Shown here in pieces: positions 1-6,913 of a DNA stretch of 64,000 nucleotides. The position numbers and the translations under genes are program-made. Under the pieces are notes generated by a model, which did not search any database, was not told where the DNA came from, and saw only the letters and a list, made by a program, of their open reading frames with translations. Numbering within the stretch: position 1 is the stretch's first letter; each line of letters starts with the position of its first letter. Source of the DNA: Aeromonas sobria (lineage in GTDB: Bacteria > Pseudomonadota > Gammaproteobacteria > Enterobacterales > Aeromonadaceae); the NCBI RefSeq assembly GCF_000820145.1, contig NZ_CDBW01000017.1:276301-340300 (forward strand), read 5' to 3'.

Positions 1-68
1 AGCTGCCGCTGCTCTCCGTTAATTTGCCTGCGGAGTTTGCTCAGTTAAGGGAGTTTTTGGTGGACTAA
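1..68 (+). CDS. 3' end of an unidentified gene (partial)
   Basis: An open frame enters from the left edge (codons in the frame of base 3) and stops at TAA 66-68, giving about 21 residues that end in LREFLVD. A terminator-like hairpin follows within 30 bases, which fits a true gene end. Too little protein is visible to name a family. It could also be a chance open frame. Confidence 0.4.
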   Translation, partial: LPLLSVNLPAEFAQLREFLVD

Positions 69-97
69 GCCGCCTAGCTGAGATAACCGATAGAAAT

Positions 98-126
98 AAA
101 AATCCCCCGGTAACGGGGGATTTTTT
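98..126. terminator. Rho-independent terminator, bidirectional
   Basis: The stem AATCCCCCG / CGGGGGATT with a 3-4 base loop is flanked by an A run on the left and six T on the right. It can end the partial gene on the plus strand and the Fic/Doc-like gene on the minus strand. Confidence 0.85.
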
Positions 127-132
127 ATGGCA

Positions 133-864
133 TTAGATTTTTGCTAGCTCACGCATTACTTTGTCTCGCATCTTCATAAAGCGACCTAGCGTTTGGTCAA
201 AGCCTCGATCACCATAGAAAGCATAACTATCAACGCCATATTCAGCTGTAAGCTTTAATTTCTTCCTTAGCTTAGATACATATTGTTTGTCATAATCTTC
301 CTTCCCTTTGCTTCCTTTCTGCAGAATTGTTGTTACTACACGACCATTTTGTATTACATCATGAGTTCTTCCCATGCAGTCAGAAACTTCAAAATCAAAT
401 CCAATCAATATTTCTTTTAGGTCTGAAAACTTCAGTTGGTTTTCACCATTTTTACGGCGTCTTGAATTACACATAAGCCAGTATGAGATTATGCCCAACT
501 CATTGACTCGATCTTCTGATAGTTCATGTGCAGCAGCTTGTCTAGTAAATTCAAATAAATCCTCATCAGAGGCGGAGTTAAGTAAGTAACCATTTTCACT
601 TAGATATACAAGAGTAGATAGTAGAGCTACACGCTTATTTCCATTATGAAAACAATGATTATTTATTAGTGAGTGAAATAATGCAGCAGCTTTATCAAAT
701 ATACTGTCGTAGGCGTCAACTCCTCCCGCACTCATAAATGGTCTATTCACTGCAGAATCCAATAAAAGTTCATTTTTAATTCCAGGTGGCGAGACTGGAT
801 CATCACTATCGCTAAAATATCTTGTCAGGTAATTGTGCATAAAAATAACTTGCTTTGTATTCAT
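133..864 (-). CDS. Fic/Doc-family toxin-like protein with a HicA-like C-terminal domain
   Basis: The protein has 243 residues. Residues 1-130 carry a Doc-type Fic fold signature, HCFHNGNKR at 70-78, where Doc normally has HxFxNANKR and Fic HPFxxGNxR. These families transfer AMP or phosphate to target proteins; Doc phosphorylates EF-Tu. Residues 143-205 resemble the small dsRBD-like HicA mRNA interferase: a 'sDLkeiL..fdFev' start, GRTH at 165-168 at the place of the HicA GSHH motif, and a basic 'skLRKKLKL' end. That second domain is my inference by pattern only. No Phd-like or HicB-like antitoxin ORF is visible just upstream. The gene is AT-rich compared with its neighbours, which suggests transfer. 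The terminator at 98-126 lies just downstream. It could be a solitary Fic protein rather than a toxin. Confidence 0.7.
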   Translation of the reverse strand: MNTKQVIFMHNYLTRYFSDSDDPVSPPGIKNELLLDSAVNRPFMSAGGVDAYDSIFDKAAALFHSLINNHCFHNGNKRVALLSTLVYLSENGYLLNSASDEDLFEFTRQAAAHELSEDRVNELGIISYWLMCNSRRRKNGENQLKFSDLKEILIGFDFEVSDCMGRTHDVIQNGRVVTTILQKGSKGKEDYDKQYVSKLRKKLKLTAEYGVDSYAFYGDRGFDQTLGRFMKMRDKVMRELAKI

Positions 865-894
865 AATGTCCTCATCTATCTGTCTAGTTATCTA

Positions 895-927
895 GTAGGT
901 TGGTGCTGAACGAAGTGAAGCCCAACG
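895..927 (+). repeat. REP-like palindromic element, copy 1 (inverted)
   Basis: This element reads GTAGGTTGGTGCTGA then a degenerate return arm ending GCCCAACG. It is the reverse complement of the copies at 1011 and 1667 with a few mismatches. Together the three copies flank the RAYT gene, as expected for the repeats such transposases act on. Confidence 0.75.
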
Positions 928-1010
928 TTTACCGTGAAAGCTAAATTTGGTTGCTGATTTTATATTGCAACGATTTCTATCGTATTTTTTTTGGAATCAT
1001 CTCTCCCATT

Positions 1011-1043
1011 TGTTGGGCTTCGCTGCGCTCAGCGCCAACCTAC
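1011..1043 (-). repeat. REP-like palindromic element, copy 2
   Basis: It reads TGTTGGGCTTCGCTGCGCTC then AGCGCCAACCTAC and can fold into a hairpin (GTTGG..GCTTCGCTGCGC against GCGC..CCAAC). It lies 27 bases from the stop of the RAYT gene and is essentially identical to copy 3. Confidence 0.85.
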
Positions 1044-1069
1044 AAAAATATGCCAAACCGAAAATATTA

Positions 1070-1585
1070 TTACTCCCGACCGGTATTATGATCGAATGCC
1101 CAATCTTGGGTAATCCATCCTGCGGCGATATGGCGATGGATGGAGGAGTAAGGCCAATCGACAGGCTTGGCACAATAACCATGTTTGACCGGATTGAAGT
1201 GGATGTAATCGACATGGGCTTGCAGATCCTTGTCATCCCGGATCATATGTTCCCAATAGCGGCGTTGCCAGATACCGCGTTCCCGTTTTCTGAGTCGGCT
1301 CTCCCGTATCCGCTCTGTTTTGGCGAGCCTTCGTGAGAAGCCTGCCTTGATCAGAGACCAACGCATGGGATAGTCACTGTCATCCGGCGGTAGTTGCCAG
1401 ATGACATGGAGATGATCCGGCATCACCACCATGGCAATAATCTCGAAGGGATGTTGTTGTTTGACGTGGTGGATCACTTCGCGCAGCAGGTCGATATGAC
1501 GTACCAGCAGATCTTGCTGTCGGTCAGCCAGGTTGACGGTGAAGAACCAACATGCCCCGCTGTTTGTTGCTCGGCGATAGAGCAT
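1070..1585 (-). CDS. REP-associated tyrosine transposase (RAYT), IS200-like Y1 family
   Basis: The protein has 171 residues. The HUH metal-binding motif is visible as MPDHLH (H58, H60) in 'AMVVMPDHLHVIW', and the nucleophilic tyrosine as Y127 in 'YIHFNPVKHG'. This is the standard RAYT layout and length. Such enzymes cut and join single-stranded REP hairpins and are thought to spread REP elements without carrying passenger genes. Three matching palindromic repeats surround the gene (895, 1011, 1667), which supports the call strongly. All visible motifs are intact, so the protein may be active. Neighbouring sequence up to 2340 contains no other gene. Confidence 0.92.
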   Translation of the reverse strand: MLYRRATNSGACWFFTVNLADRQQDLLVRHIDLLREVIHHVKQQHPFEIIAMVVMPDHLHVIWQLPPDDSDYPMRWSLIKAGFSRRLAKTERIRESRLRKRERGIWQRRYWEHMIRDDKDLQAHVDYIHFNPVKHGYCAKPVDWPYSSIHRHIAAGWITQDWAFDHNTGRE

Positions 1586-1666
1586 GGTTCTCCTTTCTGG
1601 TGTCGGGGTGATATATCAGGTCTGTTCGGTTGCACCGAATGGGCACCAACTGACCGAGGGCACGCG

Positions 1667-1699
1667 TGTTGGGCTTCGCTGCGCTCAGCGCCAACCTAC
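1667..1699 (-). repeat. REP-like palindromic element, copy 3
   Basis: This copy is in the same orientation as copy 2, with TGTTGGGCTTCGCTGCGCTC then AGCGCCAACCTA visible. It lies about 80 bases upstream of the RAYT start. Confidence 0.85.
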
Positions 1700-1720
1700 G
1701 AATGGCATCAATCGTTGCTT

Positions 1721-1870
1721 AAAACCCACGCTACCGCCCGTGGATTGCAGCTTCCAATATGCTCCATTGACCAGCGAGGGCAGCAGCCCATCGCAGATGA
1801 GTAGGCACCGGATTGCCATGTTAAGCCAATCGAGTCTTTGCTCACCAGTCAAAGAGTGATGTAACTATCG
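1721..1870 (+). repeat. Long degenerate direct repeat, copy A
   Basis: It shares with copy B (2000-2148) a head of the form AAACCCxxGCTACCGCC..TGGA..GCAGCxTCCAATATG and a tail of the form CTCACCxGTCA.AxAGTGA.GTA..TATC, at nearly the same spacing. The centre is diverged. No ORF on either strand is shared by the two copies. It lies in the 1586-2341 gap, which otherwise holds only a REP copy and no convincing gene. Confidence 0.6.
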
Positions 1871-1999
1871 GAAAATTCACGTTTTATGCGCTGGCTCAAT
1901 AGATCGCTGTGGCAAGGCGCAGGATTCCCATGGCCCTTGATTTGATTGGGGTTGGCGAAAAAAGGACACCCACCTTTTTGATCACTACGTCATCCCACG

Positions 2000-2148
2000 A
2001 AAACCCGGGCTACCGCCTATGGACAGCAGCGTCCAATATGCGCCATGGCCATCAAGGTGGATCTCACCGCTGGTTCAATAGGTTTTGCCGGTGCTCTTGC
2101 GATGAGATCTTCTGGCCTCACCGGTCACAAAGTGACGTAGTTATCTGA
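2000..2148 (+). repeat. Long degenerate direct repeat, copy B
   Basis: This is the partner of 1721-1870, with the same head and tail blocks and nearly the same total length (149 against 150 bases). It could be a decayed miniature element, a duplicated promoter region or a structured RNA; the sequence does not decide. Confidence 0.6.
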
Positions 2149-2341
2149 GCATCTGCGCGCTATGTGCCAGCGCCATAAACGAGTGGCAGTGGTGTTGGCT
2201 GGCGCTTTGCGGGGTGGTACCTGCAGATGGCTGTTCTGCCGGTTATTCCACAGGGCAGGCTGCGGGGCAGCATAGTTGGTTGCTATCGGATTGGGGTGAT
2301 AGATTAAGGCTTTGATTTATAGGGTTAATTGAGGTATCTAA

Positions 2342-2689
2342 ATGACAAACGTATCTGTAGCGCTGGTCGCTCTGCTGCTGACTGGGGCCGCTCAGGCCGC
2401 TCCTGCGGTTTTCTCCCCCGAGTCGGGTGTGTTGTGCGACAAGAAGGCGGGTTTTTGTGCCGACACTCAGGGGATCTCCATGGGGTTGACCCAGGTCCAT
2501 CTGGGCGACAAGGCGCAAGACAAACTGGTGAAAATATTCGGTTCGACCGACGGGGTCGATATGGGCAGCTACACCTTGAGCAATGGTGTGCACTGCGAGA
2601 GCAGTGAACAGCAGTGTTACAAGGATCGTTACTTTCCACGCACCAAAGAGAGCAAATACACCGCCATGTTGTTCAAAAAGAGCAAGTAA
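2342..2689 (+). CDS. YcgJ-family small exported protein
   Basis: The protein has 115 residues. It starts with a signal peptide (hydrophobic VSVALVALLLTGAAQA, probable cleavage after AQA). The mature part has 'FSPESGVLCD' and 'FCADTQGISM' followed by paired cysteines (HCESSEQQCYKD), the pattern of the YcgJ / Fels-1 prophage-like family, which has no known function. A GAGG-type ribosome site stands just before the ATG, and a terminator follows at 2709. It stands alone on the plus strand. I am fairly sure of the family and can say nothing of the role beyond probable periplasmic location. Confidence 0.7.
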   Translation: MTNVSVALVALLLTGAAQAAPAVFSPESGVLCDKKAGFCADTQGISMGLTQVHLGDKAQDKLVKIFGSTDGVDMGSYTLSNGVHCESSEQQCYKDRYFPRTKESKYTAMLFKKSK

Positions 2690-2708
2690 CGGCGCCACGG
2701 TTTGCAAC

Positions 2709-2731
2709 GGGGGAGCATGGCTCCCCTTTTT
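2709..2731 (+). terminator. Rho-independent terminator
   Basis: The stem GGGGAGC / GCTCCCC is followed by TTTTTG, 20 bases after the stop of the YcgJ-like gene. Confidence 0.85.
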
Positions 2732-2923
2732 GTTGCCCGATTGCCAAGCCAGAGGCAGGGTTGGCGCGCGAGGCTTGTATCAGGGTGGCAATAGCGACAC
2801 TATTGACACCTTTTTTGGGTTCCACAGAGGCGCAGCCATGACCCATCGTCACCGGACGAGGGGCGAGGCGTTGGCGAGGTGCTGTTGTGCGGGATAACTC
2901 GGGATAAAAAGGAGCAGAGCAGG

Positions 2924-3505
2924 ATGATGGAAGAGCAAGAGTGGCGCTGGCTCAATGAGCCGACCGAGTGGCACAAGACCAGCGACGGTTTGCAGGTGGT
3001 GACGGACAAGCAGACCGATTTTTGGCGCAGCACCTGGTATGGCTTCGAGCGCCACAGCGGGCATCTCTATGGTTGCGAGGTGGCGGGGGAGTTTACCTTT
3101 CAGGTCTGCGTCGAGGGGGAGTTCACCACCCTCTACGATCAGGCGGGGCTGATGCTGCTGCAAGACGACGCGCACTGGCTCAAAGCGGGGATAGAGTACA
3201 ACGATGCCCAGCCGATGATCGGCAGCGTGCTGACCAATCCGCGATCTGACTGGGCCACCGGCATTTTCACCGGTAATCCGCGTCGTTTCTGGCTGCGGCT
3301 GACCCGGCTGGCCGATTGTCTGCGTTTGCAATATTCCACCGATGGCAAGGTGTGGCCGCTGCTGCGTCTCGCTCCGTTCCCGCCCAGCGAGCGCTGCTTT
3401 ATCGGGGTGATGTGTTGCACCCCCGAGCGACAGGGGCTGGCGGTGCACTTCTCGGATCTGCGCCTCACACCGCCCCTGGGCAAGGCGCTGCATGACCTGA
3501 GCTAG
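2924..3505 (+). CDS. DUF1349 (Ree1/concanavalin-like) protein
   Basis: The protein has 193 residues. The frame is open from 2879, but the ATG at 2924 has a GGAG ribosome site 9 bases upstream and is the likely start. The sequence reads as a compact beta-sandwich: 'WRSTWYGFERHSGHLYG', 'FTFQVCVEGEF..LYDQAGLML', 'WLKAGIEYND', 'DWATGIF', 'FWLRLTRLADCLRLQYSTDG', 'FIGVMCCTPERQGLAVHFSDL'. This is the hallmark order of DUF1349 proteins, related to yeast Ree1. They are soluble and of unknown biochemical role; a carbohydrate-binding fold is often suggested. No signal peptide is seen. The gene stands alone. Confidence 0.75.
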   Translation: MMEEQEWRWLNEPTEWHKTSDGLQVVTDKQTDFWRSTWYGFERHSGHLYGCEVAGEFTFQVCVEGEFTTLYDQAGLMLLQDDAHWLKAGIEYNDAQPMIGSVLTNPRSDWATGIFTGNPRRFWLRLTRLADCLRLQYSTDGKVWPLLRLAPFPPSERCFIGVMCCTPERQGLAVHFSDLRLTPPLGKALHDLS

Positions 3506-3838
3506 GCCAGCGTTTGTTGCCAATACACTGGCCAACATCAAGTGGCCAACATGAAGTGGCCAACAGCCAGGACACCCCTCTTTTTGAGCAAGACGCATTG
3601 ATTGCCTGCGTCTGGGCGAGAAGGAAAAGGTGGGTGTCCAGCTCTCTCCATCCAGCTCTCCCCATCCAACTCCCCCCATCCCCCCAACCACGCCACACCA
3701 AGATGGTGGGTGAGGATTCAAAAAGGCGGATCTGCATGGCGGGAGCAGCCCTGTTTCTGGTTGTTTCAAGTGGCTGGTGGCGGGTGCATTTTGGTTTGTG
3801 ATCCTGATCGCCAGTCCGCTCAATTGTTGCATCTTTGA
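3506..3838. other. Intergenic gap with short repeats and a pyrimidine-rich tract
   Basis: No gene is visible. Three near copies of an 11-13 base unit built on GGCCAACA lie head to tail at 3529-3567. From 3637 to 3690 the plus strand is almost pure C/T with a repeated CCATCC(A)xCTC unit. Neither is explained by the flanking genes. Confidence 0.6.
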
Positions 3839-3867
3839 AAAGACGTATCCCAATACTGTGTTAAGAT
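3839..3867 (+). promoter_or_regulatory. Possible extended -10 promoter for the ccm operon
   Basis: TGTTAAGAT at 3859-3867 fits a TGn extended -10 box (TAAGAT) 33 bases before the ccmA ATG. A matching -35 is weak. Position is suggestive only. Confidence 0.3.
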
Positions 3868-3900
3868 GCAGGCCGCTTCATTGTCTCTGAAACTATCCCC

Positions 3901-4551
3901 ATGCTGCTTCAAGTTCACAATCTGAGCTGCGTGCGCGAAGATCGCACTCTGTTTGAACATCTCTCTTTCTCGGTTTCACCCGGCGATCTGGTGCAAATTG
4001 AAGGGCCCAACGGGGTTGGCAAGACCAGCCTGTTGCGGTTGTTGACCGGGCTGTCACAGCCGTTTGCTGGTGAGGTGTGCTGGAATGGGGAGAATATTCG
4101 TCACTGTCGTGATGAGTATCATGCCGATCTGCTCTATCTGGGCCATCAGCCCGGTGTCAAAGCGGCCCTGACGCCCTTTGAAAACCTGACCTTCTACCAG
4201 CAGTTACATCATCCTGCAGATGCGGATGCCGACCTGTGGCAGATATTGGCACGGGTTGGGCTCGCCGGTTTTGAAGAGCATCCAACCGGGCAGCTTTCCG
4301 CTGGTCAGCAACGTCGGGTGGCCTTGGCGCGGCTCTGGTTGTCAGCCAAACCGGCGCTCTGGATCCTGGATGAACCCTTTACCGCCATCGACAAGCAGGG
4401 GGTCAAGGTGCTGGAACAGCTGTTTTTGGCCCACGCAGATCGGGGCGGCATGGTGATCCTCACTACCCATCAGGATCTGACCCTGATGCAGGGACGGCTG
4501 AAAACCCTGTCGCTGACCCCCTTCTCCTTGACGCCCTTGTTGCAGGAGTAA
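3901..4551 (+). CDS. ccmA: Heme exporter ATP-binding protein CcmA
   Basis: The protein has 216 residues and is a complete ABC ATPase: Walker [10 protein letters not shown] (about 38-46), signature LSAGQQRR, Walker B LWILDEP and the switch histidine in 'ILTTHQD'. CcmA with CcmB forms the ATP-driven part of the CcmABCD complex, which releases heme-loaded CcmE for cytochrome c maturation in the periplasm. It heads the ccmABCDEFGHI run; ccmB begins 4 bases after its stop. Length and order match the system I set of E. coli. Confidence 0.96.
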   Translation: MLLQVHNLSCVREDRTLFEHLSFSVSPGDLVQIEGPNGVGKTSLLRLLTGLSQPFAGEVCWNGENIRHCRDEYHADLLYLGHQPGVKAALTPFENLTFYQQLHHPADADADLWQILARVGLAGFEEHPTGQLSAGQQRRVALARLWLSAKPALWILDEPFTAIDKQGVKVLEQLFLAHADRGGMVILTTHQDLTLMQGRLKTLSLTPFSLTPLLQE

Positions 4552-4555
4552 CCCT

Positions 4556-5224
4556 ATGTTGCGCGCCGCAATGCACCTGATCCGCCGTGAACTGTTGATG
4601 GCTCTGCGTCAGCGTTCCGATATTCTCAATCCGCTGTGGTTTTTCCTCATCGTTATTACCCTGTTTCCGCTTGGCATTGGCCCGGAGCCCAAGCTGCTGG
4701 CCCGCATTGCCCCCGGCATTATCTGGGTGGCGGCGCTGTTGGCGGCCATGTTGTCACTGGAGCGGCTGTTTCGCGATGACTTCAGTGATGGTGCGCTGGA
4801 GCAGATGATGCTGATGCCCCATCCACTGGGATTACTGGCGCTGGCGAAAGTGGTTGCTCACTGGTTGCTGACGGGATTGCCGCTGCTGCTGATCTCACCC
4901 TTGCTGGCGATCTTGCTGTCGCTGGATATGAACACCTATCTGGCGGTGGTCGCGACGCTGGCACTGGGCACGCCGGTGCTGAGTTTGCTGGGTGCGGTGG
5001 GCGTTGCCCTGACGGTTGGATTGCGCAAGGGAGGGGTGCTGCTTAGCCTGCTGATCCTGCCGCTCTATATTCCGGTATTGATTTTTGCTACCTCTGCCAT
5101 CGATGCAGCGGGAATGCACTTGCCCTATGGCGGACAACTTGCCATCTTGGCAGCCATGTTGGTCGGCGCCCTGACGCTGACGCCGCTGGCCGTCTCGGCG
5201 GCATTGCGGGTCAGTCTCAACTGA
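4556..5224 (+). CDS. ccmB: Heme exporter membrane protein CcmB
   Basis: The protein has 222 residues with about six hydrophobic membrane segments and few charged residues between them (for example 'PLWFFLIVITLFPLGIG' and 'VLLSLLILPLYIPVLIFATSAI'). The N-terminal 'RRELLMALRQRSDILNPLWFF' is typical of CcmB, the permease partner of CcmA. The gene lies 4 bases after ccmA. A 169-base gap separates it from ccmC, longer than other spacings in this operon, so an extra promoter could lie there; I see no clear one. Confidence 0.95.
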   Translation: MLRAAMHLIRRELLMALRQRSDILNPLWFFLIVITLFPLGIGPEPKLLARIAPGIIWVAALLAAMLSLERLFRDDFSDGALEQMMLMPHPLGLLALAKVVAHWLLTGLPLLLISPLLAILLSLDMNTYLAVVATLALGTPVLSLLGAVGVALTVGLRKGGVLLSLLILPLYIPVLIFATSAIDAAGMHLPYGGQLAILAAMLVGALTLTPLAVSAALRVSLN

Positions 5225-5393
5225 TGATGGGTTGGCAAGAGAGAGGTGGCTCCGTACGGAGCATTGTGCTGAAAAATAAAGTTGCGATGGATCAAGGATA
5301 GTGCCGCTTATTGCTTTCGGGGTATTTGATGCCGCCCCGTGGTCGGTATGGTAGGCCTCGCCAAACGATTAATAACAAAAGGTTTTGTGAGCT

Positions 5394-6134
5394 ATGTGGA
5401 AATGGTTGCACCCTTATGCCAAACCGGAGCGGGCCTATCAGCTGGCCGGTACCCTGTTGCCCTGGTTTGCGGTGATTAGTCTGCTCTCGTTTGTGATCGG
5501 TACCGTCTGGGGGCTAGCGTTTGCGCCTGCGGATTACCAGCAGGGGGATTCCTTCCGGATCATCTATATCCATGTGCCATCCGCCATTCTCTCGATGGGG
5601 GCCTACTCCACCATGGCGGTGGCTGCCTTTATCGGTCTGGTGTGGCAACTGCGGATGGCGGACATGACGGTGGCGGCCATTGCGCCGGTCGGCGCCGTGT
5701 TTACCTTTATCGCCCTCTTTACCGGTGCCGCCTGGGGCAAGCCCATGTGGGGCACCTGGTGGGTCTGGGACGCACGGTTGACCTCCGAGCTTATTCTGCT
5801 GTTCCTCTATCTGGGGGTCATCGCCCTCTACAACGCCTTTAGCGACAAGGTAGTCGCGGGCCGTGCCGCTGGCATTCTGGCACTGGTGGGGGTGATCAAT
5901 CTGCCGATCATTCACTACTCGGTGGAGTGGTGGAACACCCTGCATCAGGGCGCCAGCATCACCAAGTTTGATAAACCCTCCATTTCCCCCGAGATGCTGT
6001 TGCCGCTGCTGATCATGATCCTGGCGTTTGCCGCGTTTCTTGGCGCCCTGACCCTGATGCGGTTTCGCAATGAGCTGCTGATGCGGGAGTGGCACCGCCC
6101 CTGGGTCAAACAGCTTGCCGAGCAGGAGAAGTAA
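5394..6134 (+). CDS. ccmC: Heme exporter protein CcmC
   Basis: The protein has 246 residues with six membrane helices. The tryptophan-rich heme-handling motif is visible as 'WGTWWVWDARLTSELIL' near residues 118-135, with conserved periplasmic histidines in 'IIYIHVPSA' and 'IHYSVEWWNTLHQG'. CcmC binds heme and loads it onto CcmE. It is followed by ccmD after only 2 bases. Length equals that of the E. coli protein closely. Confidence 0.97.
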   Translation: MWKWLHPYAKPERAYQLAGTLLPWFAVISLLSFVIGTVWGLAFAPADYQQGDSFRIIYIHVPSAILSMGAYSTMAVAAFIGLVWQLRMADMTVAAIAPVGAVFTFIALFTGAAWGKPMWGTWWVWDARLTSELILLFLYLGVIALYNAFSDKVVAGRAAGILALVGVINLPIIHYSVEWWNTLHQGASITKFDKPSISPEMLLPLLIMILAFAAFLGALTLMRFRNELLMREWHRPWVKQLAEQEK

Positions 6135-6136
6135 GC

Positions 6137-6343
6137 ATGCACTTTGCCTCTTTCAGTGACTTTATGGCGATGGGCGGTTACGCCTTTTATGTCTGGTTAT
6201 CGTTTGGTATCACGTTCGCCTGCCTGATCGGCATCATCATTTCTACTCGTATCAAGACCCGCAGCCTGCTGGGGGAGTTGCGTAGCAAACAGGCCAGTGA
6301 GGCTCGTCGCATGGCGGCCCGGCAGATGGAGAACACCCTATGA
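6137..6343 (+). CDS. ccmD: Heme exporter small subunit CcmD
   Basis: The protein has 68 residues. The open frame runs further upstream inside ccmC, but the ATG at 6137 just after the ccmC stop gives the usual CcmD size and a normal start ([20 protein letters not shown]). There is one membrane helix (about 17-37) followed by a basic cytoplasmic tail. CcmD stabilises CcmABC and is needed to release holo-CcmE. Its last codons overlap the ccmE start (ATGA, 6340-6343). Confidence 0.93.
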   Translation: MHFASFSDFMAMGGYAFYVWLSFGITFACLIGIIISTRIKTRSLLGELRSKQASEARRMAARQMENTL

Positions 6344-6831
6344 ACCCGAGACGAAAGAAACGCCTCACCATCATCCTGGCGATCAGCACTGGTTGCGCCC
6401 TGGTGATTGGGCTGATCCTCTATGCCCTCAGCCAGAATATCGACCTCTTCTATACCCCGAGCGAGCTGGTGCAAGGCAAGGGACCGGACAAGATCAAGCC
6501 GGAAGAGGGGCAGCGTCTGCGCATCGGTGGGCTGGTGGTGCCGGGTTCGGTGCTGCGGGATCCCCAGAGTCTCAAGGTGGCGTTCAAGCTGGTGGATAAC
6601 GGTGGTCATCTGGTGACCGTCGAGTTTGACGGCATCCTGCCGGATCTGTTCCGCGAAGGGCAGGGCATTGTCGCGCAGGGCACCCTCAAGGATGCCACGA
6701 CCGTGGAGGCGTTCGAGGTGCTGGCCAAGCACGATGAGAACTACATGCCGCCGGAAGTGGCCGATGCCACCAATGGCATGCATTTCAAGCCCGAATATAC
6801 CGAGGCGCAGTTGAAGGGAGCCAAGCCGTGA
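6340..6831 (+). CDS. ccmE: Heme chaperone CcmE
   Basis: The protein has 163 residues. It has an N-terminal membrane anchor (about 9-29) and a periplasmic OB-fold. The covalent heme-binding histidine is H131 in '[13 protein letters not shown]', with the axial tyrosine in the same motif. It carries heme from CcmC to CcmF. It overlaps ccmD by 4 bases. An 82-base gap follows before ccmF. Confidence 0.97.
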   Translation: MNPRRKKRLTIILAISTGCALVIGLILYALSQNIDLFYTPSELVQGKGPDKIKPEEGQRLRIGGLVVPGSVLRDPQSLKVAFKLVDNGGHLVTVEFDGILPDLFREGQGIVAQGTLKDATTVEAFEVLAKHDENYMPPEVADATNGMHFKPEYTEAQLKGAKP

Positions 6832-6913
6832 GCCCTGCGGTGTTTGCCTTTTCTGCTTTGCTTGCCGTTCGTGATGCGGCTGTTGTCACCGTTCAATTGA
6901 AAGGAATCCCGTC

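Noticed and set aside
1909..2148. Plus-strand 79-codon frame in the repeat region
   Set aside because: Not kept in the other repeat copy and without a ribosome site.
1721..2148. CRISPR array
   Set aside because: Only two long, diverged copies with no regular short repeats or spacers. I saw no CRISPR array anywhere in the window.
2243..2707. Minus-strand open frame of 154 codons
   Set aside because: It covers the YcgJ-like gene, whose signal peptide, cysteines, ribosome site and terminator make the plus strand the coding one.
2849..3853. Minus-strand open frame of 334 codons
   Set aside because: Opposite the DUF1349 gene and the repeat-rich gap; no family pattern and proline-rich nonsense where the C/T tract is read.
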